The notes under the pieces are model-generated. The model was not told where the DNA came from, ran no database searches, and saw only the letters and a list, made by a program, of their open reading frames with translations. A stretch of 64,000 nucleotides of DNA from Zygnema cylindricum (taxonomy: Eukaryota > Streptophyta > Zygnematophyceae > Zygnematales > Zygnemataceae): assembly GCA_037447655.1 (NCBI GenBank), contig JBBHKE010001128.1, positions 1 to 64,000 on the forward strand, read 5' to 3'. Position 1 is the first letter of the stretch. Each line of letters opens with the position of its first letter. The position numbers and the translations under genes were made by a program. Positions 32,197 through 45,399 of the stretch are shown here, one piece after another.

Positions 32197-33582
32197 TTAC
32201 GATATCATCTCGATTACAGTAAATGGTCCAATGAACTTAGGAGCAAATTTCCCCGTAGGATCCAATTGTCCCTCGATCTTGCACCTGTAATGAGTTGTAG
32301 AAAGCCAAACCTTGTCACCTGTGCGTAACACCCAATCACCCCGTTTGCGGTTAGCATTTAATTCTTGCCTCTTTTGTGCCTCTACTAATGCATCACGGCT
32401 AGTTCTCCAAACTGTTTGAATATATTCCCAAAATTTCGTTCCTGAACCCCTATTCTCTTGTGTGATCCCTGTTATTAAGTCTAATGCTTCCCTCGGTTGG
32501 TATCCGTATGCAACTTCAAATGGTGAGAATCCTGTACTAGCATGTTTACATGAATTGTATGCAAATTCCATTAATGGCAGTTTGGATTCCCATGTGTTCT
32601 GAACTCCACTGCAAACAGTCCTAAGCATTTCTTCCAGTGTACGATTCATCCTTTCTGTTTGTCCATCTGTTTGAGGATGGTAAGAGGTACTCATTTTTAA
32701 TTCAGTACCTAAATTTTGCTGCAATTCTTTCCAAAATGCAGATCTAAATTTAGAATCCCTATCACTGACTATAGACAGGGGAACTCTATGATGTCTGACC
32801 ACATTGTCAAAATATAACTCTACAACTGAATGAGTAGTTTTGCAAGGGATAAAGATTGACATTTTACTGAACCTATCGACTACGACCATGATACTGTCAT
32901 TCTTTTTAGATGTAGCAAGCAACCTAGCAATAAAATCCATACTGACAGATTCCCACGGTCTTTCGGGAATATCCAAAGGTTTTAAGAGACCTTTAGGTTT
33001 TTGGGTACTAGGTTTACTCTGTTGGCAAGGGACACAACTTTCTACGTGTTTTGACACCTCTTTTGCCATCCCATGCCTAAACAATCTACTTTGCAACCGA
33101 CTAAGGGTTTTATCTCGACCTAGATGTCCTAAATGCTCATGAGCTTCCCGTAAAATTTGTTTTCTTAAGTCTCCGACTTCAGGAATGCATAATCTATCCC
33201 CAATTTGCAAATACAGTAAACCAGCCTCTAGTCTAAAGTTTTTGACATGCCTCTCATTCAATGGGTCAGAATTCCCTCCCGAAATATTTTTGCAAATCAC
33301 AGCAAAATAAGGATCTTTATCATAACCATTTTTAACAGTATCTAAAAACAATTCATCCTGAACCATAACACTTATTTCAAAACATCTACTTAAAGGATCT
33401 GCAACTACATTTGTCTTCCCACGAATATGTTTGACATTAAATTTAAAATATGCTTTTTGCATCCACCTAACCTGTCTGCCAATCATAATCTGTGCATCAC
33501 TTAATCTCTGCAAATAAAAAAGTGCTTTATTATCACAGTGAACTGTAAATTCTTTATTATGCAAATAACATCGCCATTTCAC
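32197..33582 (-). pseudogene. gypsy-1 RNase H end and integrase
   Basis: 461 residues. RNase H continues from the upstream frame (TVHCDNKALFYL, HIRGKTNVVADPLSR). Next come the zinc-binding HEHLGH...CVPCQQSK motif and the DDE core: MDFIARL (first Asp), SIVSDRDSKF (second Asp) and DGQTERMNRTLEEML (Glu). All catalytic residues are present. The frame upstream is open back to the TGA at 33652-33654, so the apparent start at 33582 is not a real start. It ends at the TAA at 32197. Confidence 0.9.
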
Positions 33583-33651
33583 GAAGGCATGTACAATTGC
33601 AAGTAATTCTTTTTCTTGTGCTGTATAGTTCTTTTCAGCATCATTGAATTT

Positions 33652-34938
33652 TCAGGACTCAAAAGCAATAGGATGAAAGTGTTTGCCGACTTTTTGACTT
33701 ATGACTGCACCTAGACCTTTGTCAGATGCATCTGTAGTGATCAGAACTTCAAATTCCCTAGCAGGGTCAGGATACACCAGTGTAGGAGCAAAGGTCAACT
33801 TCCCTTTTAGTTCCTCGAATGCTCTCTCTTGATCAGCTCCCCACGCAAACGTCTCCTTTTCCCAAAGCAAATCCGTCAAATGTGCAGCGATCATACTGAA
33901 GTTCTTTATAAATTTCCTGTAGTAAGTGGCCAATCCCAAAAATGATTTAACTTCCGTGACATTAGTAGGTTGCTTCCAACTTTGGATTGCAGTGATTTTG
34001 GATGGATCTGTTTTAACACCTTCCCCACTAACTATATGTCCCAAAAATAATTGTTCACTTTTAAGAAAGCTGGATTTTGACAATTTTCCGTATAATTTTC
34101 TTTCTTTTAACCTTTCTAACACTTTTCTTAAATGAATTACATGTTGTTCTCTAGATTCACTGTGAATTAGAATATCATCAATAAACACCTGAACGAACTC
34201 ATCTATGTAATCAGAAAAAGTTTGGTTCATTAATCTTTGGTAAGTAGGCGGTGCATTCGTTAAGCCGAATGGCATTACTATCCATTCAAAATGACCCACC
34301 CTAGTCCTAAAAGCAGTTTTATCAACATCCCCAATTCTGATTGGCACCTGATTAAAGCCACTACGGAGGTCAATCAATGAAAATACTTTAGCACCTTTTA
34401 AATAATCTATCAAATCAGAAATTAAAGGTAACGGATACTTATCCTTCACCGTAATCTTGTTCAGAATACGATAATCGACACACATTCTCAACGTTCCGTC
34501 CTTTTTTTTGACAAAGAGAACTGGTGCTCCATACGGTGATTTGCTGGGCTGAATATGTCCTTTTTCTAAGAGTTCTTTGATCTGTTTCTTTAACTCCTCT
34601 TGCTCAAAGAAACTGTGCTTATAAATTCCTGTGACAGGAGGATTACATCCAGGTTCAAGGTTAATAACATGTTCTACATCTCGGGAAGGTGGCCTTCCTG
34701 AGGGTAAATCATTAGGAAAAACATCTTGAAATTCAAAAATCAAATCTTTAACAGCAACATCAGATGTATTAATGTCAGTTACAAAATCATATTTTAGTTT
34801 TTCAAAAGTTTTAGTGGTGTCTGATTTAGGGATGACATCAATGTTAGTGTTTTCTCCCCCTCTTTCATCAGTAACTGCCTCAGTTACTAACAACAAGAAA
34901 GCATGATTTGTTATATCTTTTAAGTGCTTTTTAAATTG
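33652..34938 (-). pseudogene. gypsy-1 reverse transcriptase and RNase H start
   Basis: Open frame from just after the TAA at 34939 to a TGA at 33652. It contains [45 protein letters not shown], the catalytic [25 protein letters not shown] and [12 protein letters not shown], then the RNase H start [17 protein letters not shown]. The catalytic pair reads IDD after Phe instead of the usual Y-x-D-D form. The stop falls where gypsy-2 has Arg (FRKFND). Confidence 0.92.
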
Positions 34939-35600
34939 TTACGCAGATATTAAACCTTCCACTCCTAATCGGGTTGTATTGTTTATATGATTCCTATGCA
35001 ATTTCTTAGAAGATAATGCTTGCAAAACCTTCCAACCGTTTTCAGACTTCAATTTTAAGGTGTTAATTTCCCAATCAATTTGAGGATTATGTTCTGTTAA
35101 CCAAGGCTTTCCCAGAATTAGTTCTTCACTTCCTAAATTCATTATTTCACACACAACTTTCATTTTATGACCTTGAATATCCATTTCAATTGTGTCAGTT
35201 TGTAAGTCTAATGTGGCCTTATTACCATTTGCCACTTGAACATGTAAAGGCTTTTCCCTTATGACAGTAGGAATTTTATTTTCCTCTACAAACTTATGTG
35301 AAATAAAATTATGTGTGGCACCTGAATCAACCATTACTTTCAACGGTTTTCCTTCCACTAATGACTCGAATCTAATCAAACTGTGTCGGGTGTCATCATT
35401 ACCTAACTGTCCTAACATAGGTCTGTTGTTGAGAATTTCATCAGAAGGATTCTTTAAACTATGCAGTGTAGTGAGAATCATAATAAATTCAGCTATCCTA
35501 ACTTTTCCATTCATTAATTTGCCCTCCAAAGTTAACTCTTTAACTTCTGGATCCGGTTGACTCAACTGAGGACTTTCAGTTAGTCCTTTCCGTTTCTCAC
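34939..35600 (-). pseudogene. gypsy-1 aspartic protease region
   Basis: 208 residues from the first TTG. The active site MVDSGATHNFIS (D-S-G-A) is intact, with the ILGKPWL block of retropepsin-like domains. The frame opens upstream of 35565 in the -1 register relative to gag and overlaps the gag end by about 40 nt, so a -1 frameshift would join Gag to Pol. No textbook slippery heptamer is obvious. The frame ends at a TAA followed directly by the RT frame. Confidence 0.85.
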
Positions 35601-36896
35601 TTCTTGGGCTTCCTGCTCAGCTAAGTATAATGCAATATCCGCTTGGAGACCTTCATTTACTTCGGTTGTTTTTAGAGAACCTTTATCTGTACAGTCTTTA
35701 GCGTAATGATCTGGACCTCCACATTTGAAACAAGTGACTTTCTTTTTGGGTTTTATGCACTCTCTACTAAAATGTCCCTCCTCTCCACAGTTATAACAGT
35801 TAATCTTTTTCAGTTGTGCACACTCAAATGCCCTATGACCCTTTTTCTGACAAATAGTGCATGTGGGGATGGTAAGGTTAGACTTCTGGGCATTAATGTT
35901 TGGTTTAGGACTTTTAATGTACCCCCCTCTATTGTTAAATTTATTTCCTGCATTAACACTATGTCCACCCCTTTGATTTCCCCTGAAGATATTTTGCCTA
36001 TTCACCAGACCAGCATTCAGACCCTCTTCAACAAATTCCTCATCATCCCACTGTGATACTTCATTTAAATTACCCCTTACTGATCGTGTTTCCCGATTAT
36101 ACCCCAACTGATCCTCTAATTCCAATGACTTATCTTGTAATTCTTTCAAATTATTAAAATTTTGATGTTTTAGCTCTGATTTCAGTACAGGATTCAAATA
36201 GTTCAAGAAATGCAATTTAGCCATTTCATCAGTCAAACCTATGACATGAATACTAGATGAGTCAAATTCTACAATATAATCCTTCACAGATCCAGTCTGC
36301 TTACAATTCAACCACTTTTCTTCCATTCTGGATTTAAAAGTGACAGACAAGAAACGCGATTTGATCGCGGTTTTAAAAGTTTCCCAATCAGCATTATCAG
36401 GAATCAATTTAGACCTTCTCTGAGTATAATACCAAATTTGAGCATCGCCTTTCAGACAGCTAACTGCAAAAGAAGTATAATCATCGCGATCACAATTCCT
36501 AGATTCCAAATAATACTCCATATGAAAAATCCAAGCATCCAACTCATCAATCTTCTTACCATCAAACGATGGTGCCTCACTAATAGACAATTTCAGATCC
36601 CTTATCTTCTTAGGTCTATCATGATCATCCTCCCTAAAATTGGCATTTCTTTTACTACTTTCACCCTTTTGGTCATTAACATCATTCTTTGCCTGAATTA
36701 AATTAATGAGCTCATCCAATTTCTCATTTGAAACATTCCCATTTTCTTTAACAACTTTCAATTCACTTTTCAATTCGCAAATTTGTTCATCCACAGCAGC
36801 AGAATGATTATTAAATTTTTTTACCAATTTTACAGTTCGTTTCTTCAACACATTCAAAGCATTCTCCATTTCACGTTTCCATGCAGAATTTGCCAT
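35580..36896 (-). CDS. gypsy-1 Gag polyprotein, intact frame
   Basis: About 438 residues from the ATG at 36894-36896 (MANSAWKRE). Order: a coiled-coil-like N-terminus; a Retrotrans_gag core (SFDGKKIDELDAWIFHMEYY, GDAQIWYY, FKSRMEEKWL); a basic Gly/Asn-rich linker; then three zinc knuckles, CTICQKKGHRAFEC, CYNCGEEGHFSREC and CFKCGGPDHYAKDC (about residues 346-404). It packages the element RNA in virus-like particles. It is the only retroelement gene in the window with no stop or shift. A single long frame without introns fits a retrotransposon gag. Confidence 0.92.
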   Translation of the reverse strand: MANSAWKREMENALNVLKKRTVKLVKKFNNHSAAVDEQICELKSELKVVKENGNVSNEKLDELINLIQAKNDVNDQKGESSKRNANFREDDHDRPKKIRDLKLSISEAPSFDGKKIDELDAWIFHMEYYLESRNCDRDDYTSFAVSCLKGDAQIWYYTQRRSKLIPDNADWETFKTAIKSRFLSVTFKSRMEEKWLNCKQTGSVKDYIVEFDSSSIHVIGLTDEMAKLHFLNYLNPVLKSELKHQNFNNLKELQDKSLELEDQLGYNRETRSVRGNLNEVSQWDDEEFVEEGLNAGLVNRQNIFRGNQRGGHSVNAGNKFNNRGGYIKSPKPNINAQKSNLTIPTCTICQKKGHRAFECAQLKKINCYNCGEEGHFSRECIKPKKKVTCFKCGGPDHYAKDCTDKGSLKTTEVNEGLQADIALYLAEQEAQEVRNGKD

Positions 36897-37659
36897 TATC
36901 ACACAATTAAATCAAGCAAAAGGAAAGATAGAGTATAATTTCCCAAAGAAATTTGCTGCAGAATTGAAGTCCTTAGATTGCTCCAATCCAAAACTTCTTC
37001 TCCTTAACAAATCCTTTGAAAAGATCAAGATCTGAGAAATTAAAAAGACATTGACAATAAGTTAGTACAAATTCAAATTTTCAATTTCCCAACATTGAAA
37101 CATAAATGTAAGAATTTCCCCACCAATTTTGCAATAGCAAAAATTGAAAGCTCTCAAAAGTAAGATTTAACCATAAATTTTGCAACAGCAAAACTGAAAT
37201 CAATCAAGGTAACAATTTAGGGTTTGAAAAGTTTTGAGTCATTTCTGGACTCCTTTGCTCTTGAAGAAGTAAAGTACTCCACTTTCCTTCTCCTCCATTA
37301 GCAAATTCCCATTTCCCACTACATCAGGATCTTTTGTTCTATAATCCTCACATCCTCACCCTTCATGGCTTCAAGCCCTCCCTCTACACATGAATCATTG
37401 CTAGGAGAAGGCAAGTTTGTTTGGCCTCTAGGTATTGGAGTGAGCTTCGGCGGTGGCTACACTGCCCACCCCGCCTTAGTCCTTAGGACCTGAGCACGCC
37501 CCACATCTAACCAGCGGCCGCTGGCAATGTGATCACTCAGTTTCCCTCCAATCCCATACCACTTCACATTGTGGTTCTACCGACACAGGTTAGAGCACCC
37601 TCACCGGTCACGGCAATCGATTTTCGGGTGAGCAAACTTCTCCCTGGTTTTTAACCAAA
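36897..37659 (-). other. 5' leader of gypsy-1
   Basis: Untranslated region between primer site and gag. A related stretch is kept in gypsy-2 at 47161-47533. No coding frame. Confidence 0.7.
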
Positions 37660-37671
37660 GCTCTGATACCA
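37660..37671 (-). other. Primer-binding site of gypsy-1
   Basis: The minus strand reads TGGTATCAGAGC, followed by TTTGGTTA. This is the standard complement of the 3' end of plant initiator tRNA-Met. It is two bases from the 5' LTR. Confidence 0.95.
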
Positions 37672-37673
37672 TA

Positions 37674-38642
37674 TGTAACAGGATCTCCTACCTCTCAGAA
37701 AATCCCATTACTACAAACAATTCCAACCACACATTCCACACATTGGAAAACACACATCCACATTTGACAACACTCACATAAGGATAAACTTTAAATTAGA
37801 AGAAGCTTCTGTCCACATAACATTAGTTTGGTCTCTTGCCCTCGTGGCTCAACCCTTCTTTTTAAAGTATTTTCCACTACTCTCCACTCTTAGTAATTCT
37901 ATCTCTTAACTACTAAAACACTATTTAGTTAGTAAGAGATTTCAATGCAAAATGCCTTTTCTCCAATTTTGTATTAATCGCTCAGGACCAAGATCAGCCG
38001 GAATTTCCACAAACTTTTCCCAAGGAAAAGATGTCTACTCTCCTCTTACACTTCTCCATTTATCCATCATCGCCCTGGACTCGCCAGGCCAGAGTCAAAG
38101 CTCCGTTTGAACAGGCTTTTACCTGGGCCAATCATTGATCAGCAAGGACTCGGACTGACCAATGCAAAAACGTGCGAAATCTCTTACTAACTACTTAGCA
38201 CTTTATTAACCAATCAAACGCTACGTTTCACTACGTAACATTTACGTGCAAAAGCGCGCGCCAAACGAAACGCGACTTCGCACGATCATGCGTCACAAAT
38301 TTCGCACGTGAAACTTCCTACGAAATTCCCTTAAGTGAAAGTGACGTTTCGTACTAAAAATTGTACGAAACGAAGTACCATGCATACTGAACGTTTCATT
38401 AGAACTTTATAAAACGTTCACGCGAAATTTCGGTACTAATTTTGACACTTAACCCGTTTCACTGATACCCACCTGTTATTTAGACCCCACACTGCCACCT
38501 AAGTGCACCCATAGCTATAACTTTTGAAATATAACTCCAAATCGCGTGATTCTTTCGCGAACGTCTACCAAATTTAATAATCTATAATCATAACTCCTAA
38601 ATACCCTTTTATAAACAAGTTCGATCGGCTATTACTGTTACA
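37674..38642 (-). repeat. 5' LTR of gypsy-1
   Basis: 969 bp; TGTAACAG...CTGTTACA. The 7-8-bp terminal inverted repeat is intact, unlike in the 3' LTR. Confidence 0.93.
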
Positions 38643-38647
38643 AAAAT

Positions 38648-39419
38648 GCACGGAAAAAAGTAAGCAATGTTTTTTTTGGGTACTCCGCGCATAATTTGTT
38701 GACAACTTTTGTCGTGTGCGACAACATCTACATTCTCGTTCACATCACAAAACTTAACCAAAAAACGCCTCGCGAGGTGTTTTGAGGACAAGTTTGAAAA
38801 TAGTTTGAAGAGGGACGCGAAAATGGGTAGAAATGAGTTGGAGAACAAACTGCGGTACATTTAAAGTTTCAAATTGTTGCAAACTATACCATAGTAATTG
38901 CATTTGTTTGGTACAACTGTTGTCGTTGCAGGCTACGTTTTAAGGGAAAACGATAAAACAAATGGAAAATTGCTATTAAAATCATAAACGTCTACAAGTT
39001 TTAATTAACATTAATAACTCATGTAAGCCACATGGTAGTTGAACAATTGTCACATTTTTTCAATCTAAGCGTAATTGTCTAGCCTCGTCACCAAGATTCC
39101 AAGACTAAAGTTGAAAACATACGCTGTCTTACCGTACCAAAATGAATTATAGTCGGAAGTGGACAAACTACACCATTGCTACACTGGGTAATGTTTCTTA
39201 AAATATTAAATCTGCCTATTGTACCTCATATCCAACGCATTAGTGGGAGTATAATCACTTCCGAAGATTCTTTAATTCGCGTATATTGTACAGACGAAAA
39301 ATTAATCGGCGAAAGCGAAATTACCATATCTATCTACAACCGAAATTTATGAAGGAGGCCGAGGAAGAATGCTCCAACCAAAAACATTTTACATCAAATC
39401 TCGAAACTAAAAAGAGGTT
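38648..39419. other. AT-rich spacer
   Basis: No motif recognised. The apparent frame 38609-38860 crosses the LTR edge and is not credible as a gene. Confidence 0.4.
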
Positions 39420-41560
39420 TGATTTTATGGGTGCACTAGATGTGTCATACATTCGAGGGTAGTTGGAGGAGGATGACCTGATCATCATACGTGAGAGGGT
39501 GAAACCTTGCTTCCGGCAAAAAAGTGAATTGATGCAATGTATGTTGTCAAGGTTGACAAATTAGGAAATAACATTCAATGAAAGATGTGAATTTTTGGAC
39601 CCAACATCATAGGTTCTCATCGATGTTGATCTAAGTGGACACATTAAGCTGGAGAGCATCATGGGGGTTTGGTTATTGAAAAGGAAACCGACGCTTTTGG
39701 ACCTTTTATTTAGTGGCGTGGGTTTGTCGGAAAAAAATGCGAACGTAAATTGGAAGCCATTTGTTCAAACAATGGAGGAGAGTTTGCTACATTTGAGGGG
39801 GTATTTTAAAGAGAAGGAAATTAGTCAACAATTCACATCGCCTTATTCTACATAATGAAGTGGAGTAGCAGAAAAGAATAAGAGAACTTTGCAATAAACG
39901 GTGATGGTGATGGTGCATTCAACCAATCATAATATCTCGTTATGGGAGAAGCCATCATCAAGACTAACTATGTTTGTAATCGAAGGCCTACTTCGGTATC
40001 CAGAGGTAAATTGCAATCTAAATTATTTTCAGGGAGGAAACAAATGCTCCATCATCTCCAAATTTGGAGATGTTCGAGCTATTGTCTATGTAGGTCCAAC
40101 GAAAAAGATAGGGAAATTTTTGGCCAATATACCGCTATCATTATTAGTGTCAATAACTCTAATTTTGTGGTGGTTGTCTTTTGGCCAAAATCATAAGTTA
40201 GTGTTGATGATATTAAATTACAATTAACGCTATTATGGAAAACATTTATTAATTGTTAACAAATAATAGGTTTGTCTACATTAGTGTGATATACAAAAAT
40301 ATCGTTATACCACGTCCACGTGACATCACATTTCTACAACATTAAGTGCGTTTCGAATGTTAGTTTAAATTTCACTACTGATTAAACGCCGAAAAGGGCG
40401 GAACTTCAAAAGATATAAAATATAAATAGTGCAAATTTTACTCTATTTTACATGTTTCGTACAATTTCCAAACCCCATAAGTACGTATGTCGACGAAAAT
40501 TATCAACGTAGTACACGTGCACTTGAAACAATTTTGAAGTTAGCTCAAATTACACGCTACAAAGTTGACACACAAATTGGGTAAGTGCCAATTTAACGTT
40601 AATGCATTTTTTTTTGACACAAAATCACAAGTTAACGTTATTAACACTAAATTAGAGATTACTCCTAATTTTTTTTTACATTAATAACAAATAGTGGTGT
40701 AGTTGACTCAAATTATTCGTGGGCTATAGTCTGAAGGGATCTCTTTTCTTGTATTTTATGTGGTCAGCCGCATTGTTGAAGAATCTCGAAATGTCAATTT
40801 TCGTGAGGATTCAAATTCGGTTAATGAGACATCGATCGTAATCGAAGATTTTTTTTGATTCCTATGAGGAGGACGATGTTGCAAATTTCTCGAACATTGA
40901 GGATTCAGATTCGGATTTGGAGCCTCGGTCTAATGCCAATGTCAAGAAGGGGAAATTGAATTTAGATTTGGTCGGAGAAATTAGACATTGTCATCAATGT
41001 CTGCAGCATGGTATGCCGAAATTCTAAAATGTCGACTGAAATCAAAATTATTCGAGTTCAAAATTGAGTTTGCAAAATGTGGATAAGGAAGAGAAAAATG
41101 TGTGATAATTTACGCCCTTCAAAAGATTACTCGAGAAAATACAGGAAAGAAATCAGATCGCCTCTCTTACAACAAAATTTGTGGTGACAATTTCAATTTC
41201 CATTCTTTCATCATTCGATGCCAAGGAGAAGAAACTCCTAATATAGTAATTAATTTATGTGTGAGAACTTGACTGGCGATCCTCAATCATACCCCATGTA
41301 AATAAATTCGTTTGATTGGGAAGAGAAGTGAAATTCGGCATGGAGAAGGAGCATAAATCAATTGTGGAGGGTTAGACATTTGAGAAGGTAACATTAACGG
41401 AGTGGAGCAAGGCATTTGATGCTAAATGGGTCTTTCAAACTAAAACTGGTGCATCGGGTGATGCAGTGAAGTACAAGGCTAGTAAAGTGAGGGTGTAGAT
41501 AACACAGAGACATATGCTCCGGTTGCGTAGCTTGATTTGTAAAGGATGATTGTTGTTGGG
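39420..41560 (+). pseudogene. Highly decayed copia pol remnant (copia-6)
   Basis: Integrase pieces are readable in shifting frames: a NNGGEF-like core near 39770, SPYST followed by a stop and SGVAEKNKRTLQ near 39838, and WGEAIIKTNYVCNRRPT near 39942. An SGRK-type block then runs into HLQIW near 40040. A later stretch (41395-41540) matches the RT entry (FDAKWVFQTKTGASGDAVKYKA, then ETYAPVA with a shift). Many stops and shifts make it clearly ancient. No LTRs were identified. Confidence 0.65.
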
Positions 41561-42059
41561 TTTATTGACGAATCGTCAATACATGACGAATCCGCAAACC
41601 AACAATTATATATTGAATTGCTATAAGTGACGCTTAGGAAAACTTTAATGTATATCATATTCGCGTACGAATCGCTCGACTTCCATTCACGTCTATGTAT
41701 CGTTTTGGAGATATTTTGTGCATGTACTTCGCACGGGCTTGATTTTTGACGGATGTTTTTTGGACGTCACTTATATATCGAAAAAGGGACTGAAGCGTTC
41801 AACTTCGATTCGCGAGAACATGTTTTGTGTACGTTTTGAGCAGAGATCGCAAACGGTCTACCGAAACCGTGACCGACCGTCAACCGACCGCCCGTGCCGG
41901 ATCTGGAACGAATTCGGTTGCCAAATTTCGGGGTCAGGTGGTCGCGGTCAATTGATTTACCAGGAAAAAAAAAATCAGTTACGGCCAGTCAAGCAAAAAA
42001 ACGAAAAAAAATAAAAAATTGTACTGTCTATACAATCAAACATTATTGTACTTTGTACT

Positions 42060-42992
42060 TGTAACAGGATCTCCTACCTCTCAAAAAATCCCATTACAAG
42101 AAACAATTCCAACGACACATTCCACACATTTGAAAATACACATCCACATTGGACAACACTCACAAAAAGATAAACTTTACATTAGAAAAAGCTTTTGTCC
42201 ACATAACATTAGCTTGGTCTTTTGCCCTCAAGGCTCAACCCTTCTTATTAAAGTGTTTTCCACTACTATCCACTCTTAATAATTCTATCTTTTAACTTCT
42301 AAAACATTATTTAGTTAGTAAGAAATTTCAATGCGAAAATGCATTTTTCTCCAATTTGGTATTAATCACTCAAGACCAAGATTAGTCGGAATTTCCACAA
42401 ACTTTTCCCCCAAAGGAAAAGATTTCTACTCTCCACTTAAACTTCACTATTTATCCATCATCGCCCTAGAATTGCTAGGCAAGAGACAAAGCTCCGTTTG
42501 AACAGGCTTTTACTTGGGCCAATCATTGATCAGCTTGCTAACTACTTAGCACTTTACTAACCAATCAAACGTTACGTTTCACTACGTAAAATTTACGTGA
42601 AAAAAAGTGCGCCAAACGAAACGCGATTTCGCACGATCGTGCATTACAAATTTCGCACGCGAAACTTCCTAAGAAATTCCCTTAAGTGAAAGTGACGATT
42701 TGTACTAAAAATTATACGAAACGAATCACCGTGCATACTGAACATTTCATTAGAACTTTATGAAACGTACACGCGAAATTTCAGTACTAATTTGACCTTT
42801 AACCCGTTTAAATGATACTCACTTGTTATTTAGACCCCACGCTATCACCTAAACACACCCATCGCTATAACTTTTAAAATATAACTCCAAATAGCGTGAT
42901 TCTTTCCCAGACCTCGACCAAATTTGGTACTCTATAATCATTACACCTAAGTACCCCTTTATGAACAAGTTTGATCCGCTATTACTGTTACA
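42060..42992 (-). repeat. 3' LTR of gypsy-2
   Basis: 933 bp, TGTAACAGG...CTGTTACA. It has about 35 bp deleted relative to the other gypsy LTRs (loss near 42540, after ATTGATCAGC). Confidence 0.9.
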
Positions 42993-43019
42993 TCATCCCC
43001 TCCTTATTTTTAATTGACC

Positions 43020-45399
43020 TTAGTTAAAACACCTTTCATTCTCAAGACGGGACTTTTATATTATTATCCCTCCAATATCTCTGTAAAAACTCCGAATTTT
43101 TATCCTCTTGAGTCAACTCATCTTTTGGCTTTCGTAGATAATGCATTTGCCAGAATACAGTATCGCGGACCTTGAACCATTGACCAATCGAATCTATTAC
43201 ATATCTGTTGATTTTAGGTTCTATAGTTAATGAGGGATCCAATTCTAATTCTCCTTCAGTTGGTCAAAGATTCGCTGGTTTTAATTGGTTAGCGTGTATT
43301 ATTGGATGAATTTTTGTTGAAGGCACAAAGTCCAATTTGTCAACAACTGACGATATCATCTCGATTACAGTAAATGGTCCAATGTACTTAGGAGCAAATT
43401 TCCCCGTAGGATCCGATTGTCCCTCGATCTTGCACTTGTAAGGAGTTGTAGAAAGCTAATTCTTGTCACTTGTGCGTAACACCAAATCACCCCGTTTGCG
43501 GTTAGCATTTAATTCTTGCCTCCTTTGTGCCTCCACTAATGGATCCCGGACAGTTTTCCAAACTGTTTAAACGTATTCCCAAAACTCTGTTCCAGAACCT
43601 CCATTCTTTTGAGTGACCCTTGTTATTAAGTCTAATGCTACTCTAGGTTGGTATCCGTATGCAACTTTAAATGGTGAGAATCCTGTACTAGCATGTTTAC
43701 ATGAATTGTATGTAAATTCCATTAATGGTAGTTTACATTCCCATGTGTTCTTAACTCCAATGCAAACAGTCATAAGCACTTCCTCTAGTGTACGGTTCAT
43801 CCTTTGTGTTTGTCCATCTGTTTGAGGATGATAAGAGGTACTCATTTTCAATTCAGAGCCTTAATTTTGCTGTAATTCTTTCCAAAAAGCAGACGTAAAT
43901 TTAGAATCCCTATCACTGACTATAAACACACAGACTCCATGATGTTTGACCACGTTGTCAAAATATAACTTTGAAATATCTACAACTGAATGAGTGGTTT
44001 TGCAAGGGATAAAGATTGCCATTTACTGAACCTATCGACTACGACCATGATACTGTCATTTCTTTTAGATGTAGCATGCAACCTGACAATAAAATCCATA
44101 CTAATAGATTCCCACGGTGTTTAATGGATATCCAAAGGTTTTAAGAGACCTCTAGGTTTTTGGTTACTAGGTTTGCTCTATTGGCGAGGACACAAATTTC
44201 CACATGTTATGATACCCCCTTTGCCATCCCAAGCCAAAACAATCTACTCTGCAATTCACTAAGAGTTTTATCTCGACCTAGATGTCCTAAATGCTCATGA
44301 GCTTCCCGTAAAATTTGTTTTCTTAAGTCTCCCACTTCTGGAATGCATAATCTATCCCCAATTCGCAATTACAGTAAACCATCCTCTTGTCTATAGTTTT
44401 TGACATGCCTCTCATTCAATGGGTGAGGATTCCCTCCCCAAATATTCTTGCAAATCACAACAAAATAAGGATCTTTATTATAACCATTTCTAACAACATT
44501 TAAAAACAATTGATCCTGAACCATAACACTTATTTCAAAACTTCTGTTTAAAGGATCCGCGACTACATTTGTCTTCCTAGGAATATGTTTGACATTAAAT
44601 TTGAAATATGCCAATTTCTATATCCACCTAACCTGTCTGCGAGTCATAATCTGTGCATCACTTAATATCTGTAAATAAGAAAGTGACTTATTATCACAAT
44701 GAACTATAAATTCTTTATTATGCAAATAACAACGCCATTTCACCAATGCATATACAATTGCAAGTAATTATTTTTCCTGTGGTTGGTAGTTCCTTTCAGC
44801 ATCATTGAATTTTCTAAACTAAAAAGCAATGGGATGAAAATGCTTGCCGACTTTTTGATTTATGACTGCACCTAGACCTTTATCAGATGCATCTGTAGTG
44901 ATCAGATCTTCAAATTCCCCAATCAGATCTTCAAATTCCCCAATAGGGTCAGGATACACCAGTGTAGGGGCAGAGGTCAACTTCCCTTTTAGTTCCACGA
45001 ATGCTCTCTCTTGATTAGCTCCCCACACAAAAGTCTCCTTCTCGCGAAATAATCTGTCATACGTGCGGCGATCATACTGAAGTTCTTGATAAATTTCCTG
45101 TTATAAGTGGCCAATCCCAAAAATAATCTAACTTCCGTGACATTAGTCGGCTGCTTCCAATTTTGGATTGTGATAATTTTGGGTGGATCTGTTTTAACAC
45201 CTTCCCCACTAACTATTATTTCCAAGAATAATTGTTCACTTTTAAGAAAGTTGAATTTTGACAGTTTTCCATATAATTTTCTCTCTTAACCTTTCCAACA
45301 CTTTTCTTAAATGAATTAAATGTTGTTCTTTAGATTCACTGTAAATTAGAATATCTTCTATAAACACCTGAACAAACTCAACTATGTAATCTGAAAGTT
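43020..45399 (-). pseudogene. gypsy-2 pol remnant (RT end, RNase H, integrase, chromodomain)
   Basis: Readable in order on the minus strand: RT end with FVQVFIEDILIYSES (45242-45399); FLGLATYNRKFI; the RNase H start [14 protein letters not shown], next to a duplicated GEFEDLI (about 44905-44940); HIPRKTNVVADPL; integrase MSTSYHPQTDGQTQRMNRTL (43567-43851); and a chromodomain-like end (43042-43242). Many stops and shifts. The RT catalytic Asp-Asp reads E-D-D after Ile. Confidence 0.85.

Larger units (their letters stand above)
30873..38642 (-). mobile_element. Full-length Ty3/gypsy chromovirus-type retrotransposon (gypsy-1)
   Basis: Two 969-bp LTRs (30873-31841 and 37674-38642) are flanked by a perfect 5-bp target duplication, AAAAT (30868-30872 and 38643-38647). 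Inside, on the minus strand, are the primer site, gag, protease, RT, RNase H, integrase and a chromodomain-like tail, in Ty3/gypsy order. By eye the LTRs differ at about 20 positions, so the insertion is fairly young. Only three in-frame stops break pol. Confidence 0.95.

Noticed and set aside
33926-34135. + strand frames inside gypsy-1 (also 32840-33142, 35261-35560, 35706-36056)
   Set aside because: Antisense shadows of the pol and gag frames.
37660-37671. tRNA-Met gene
   Set aside because: Only 12-18 bases match the tRNA 3' end; this is the retrotransposon primer site.
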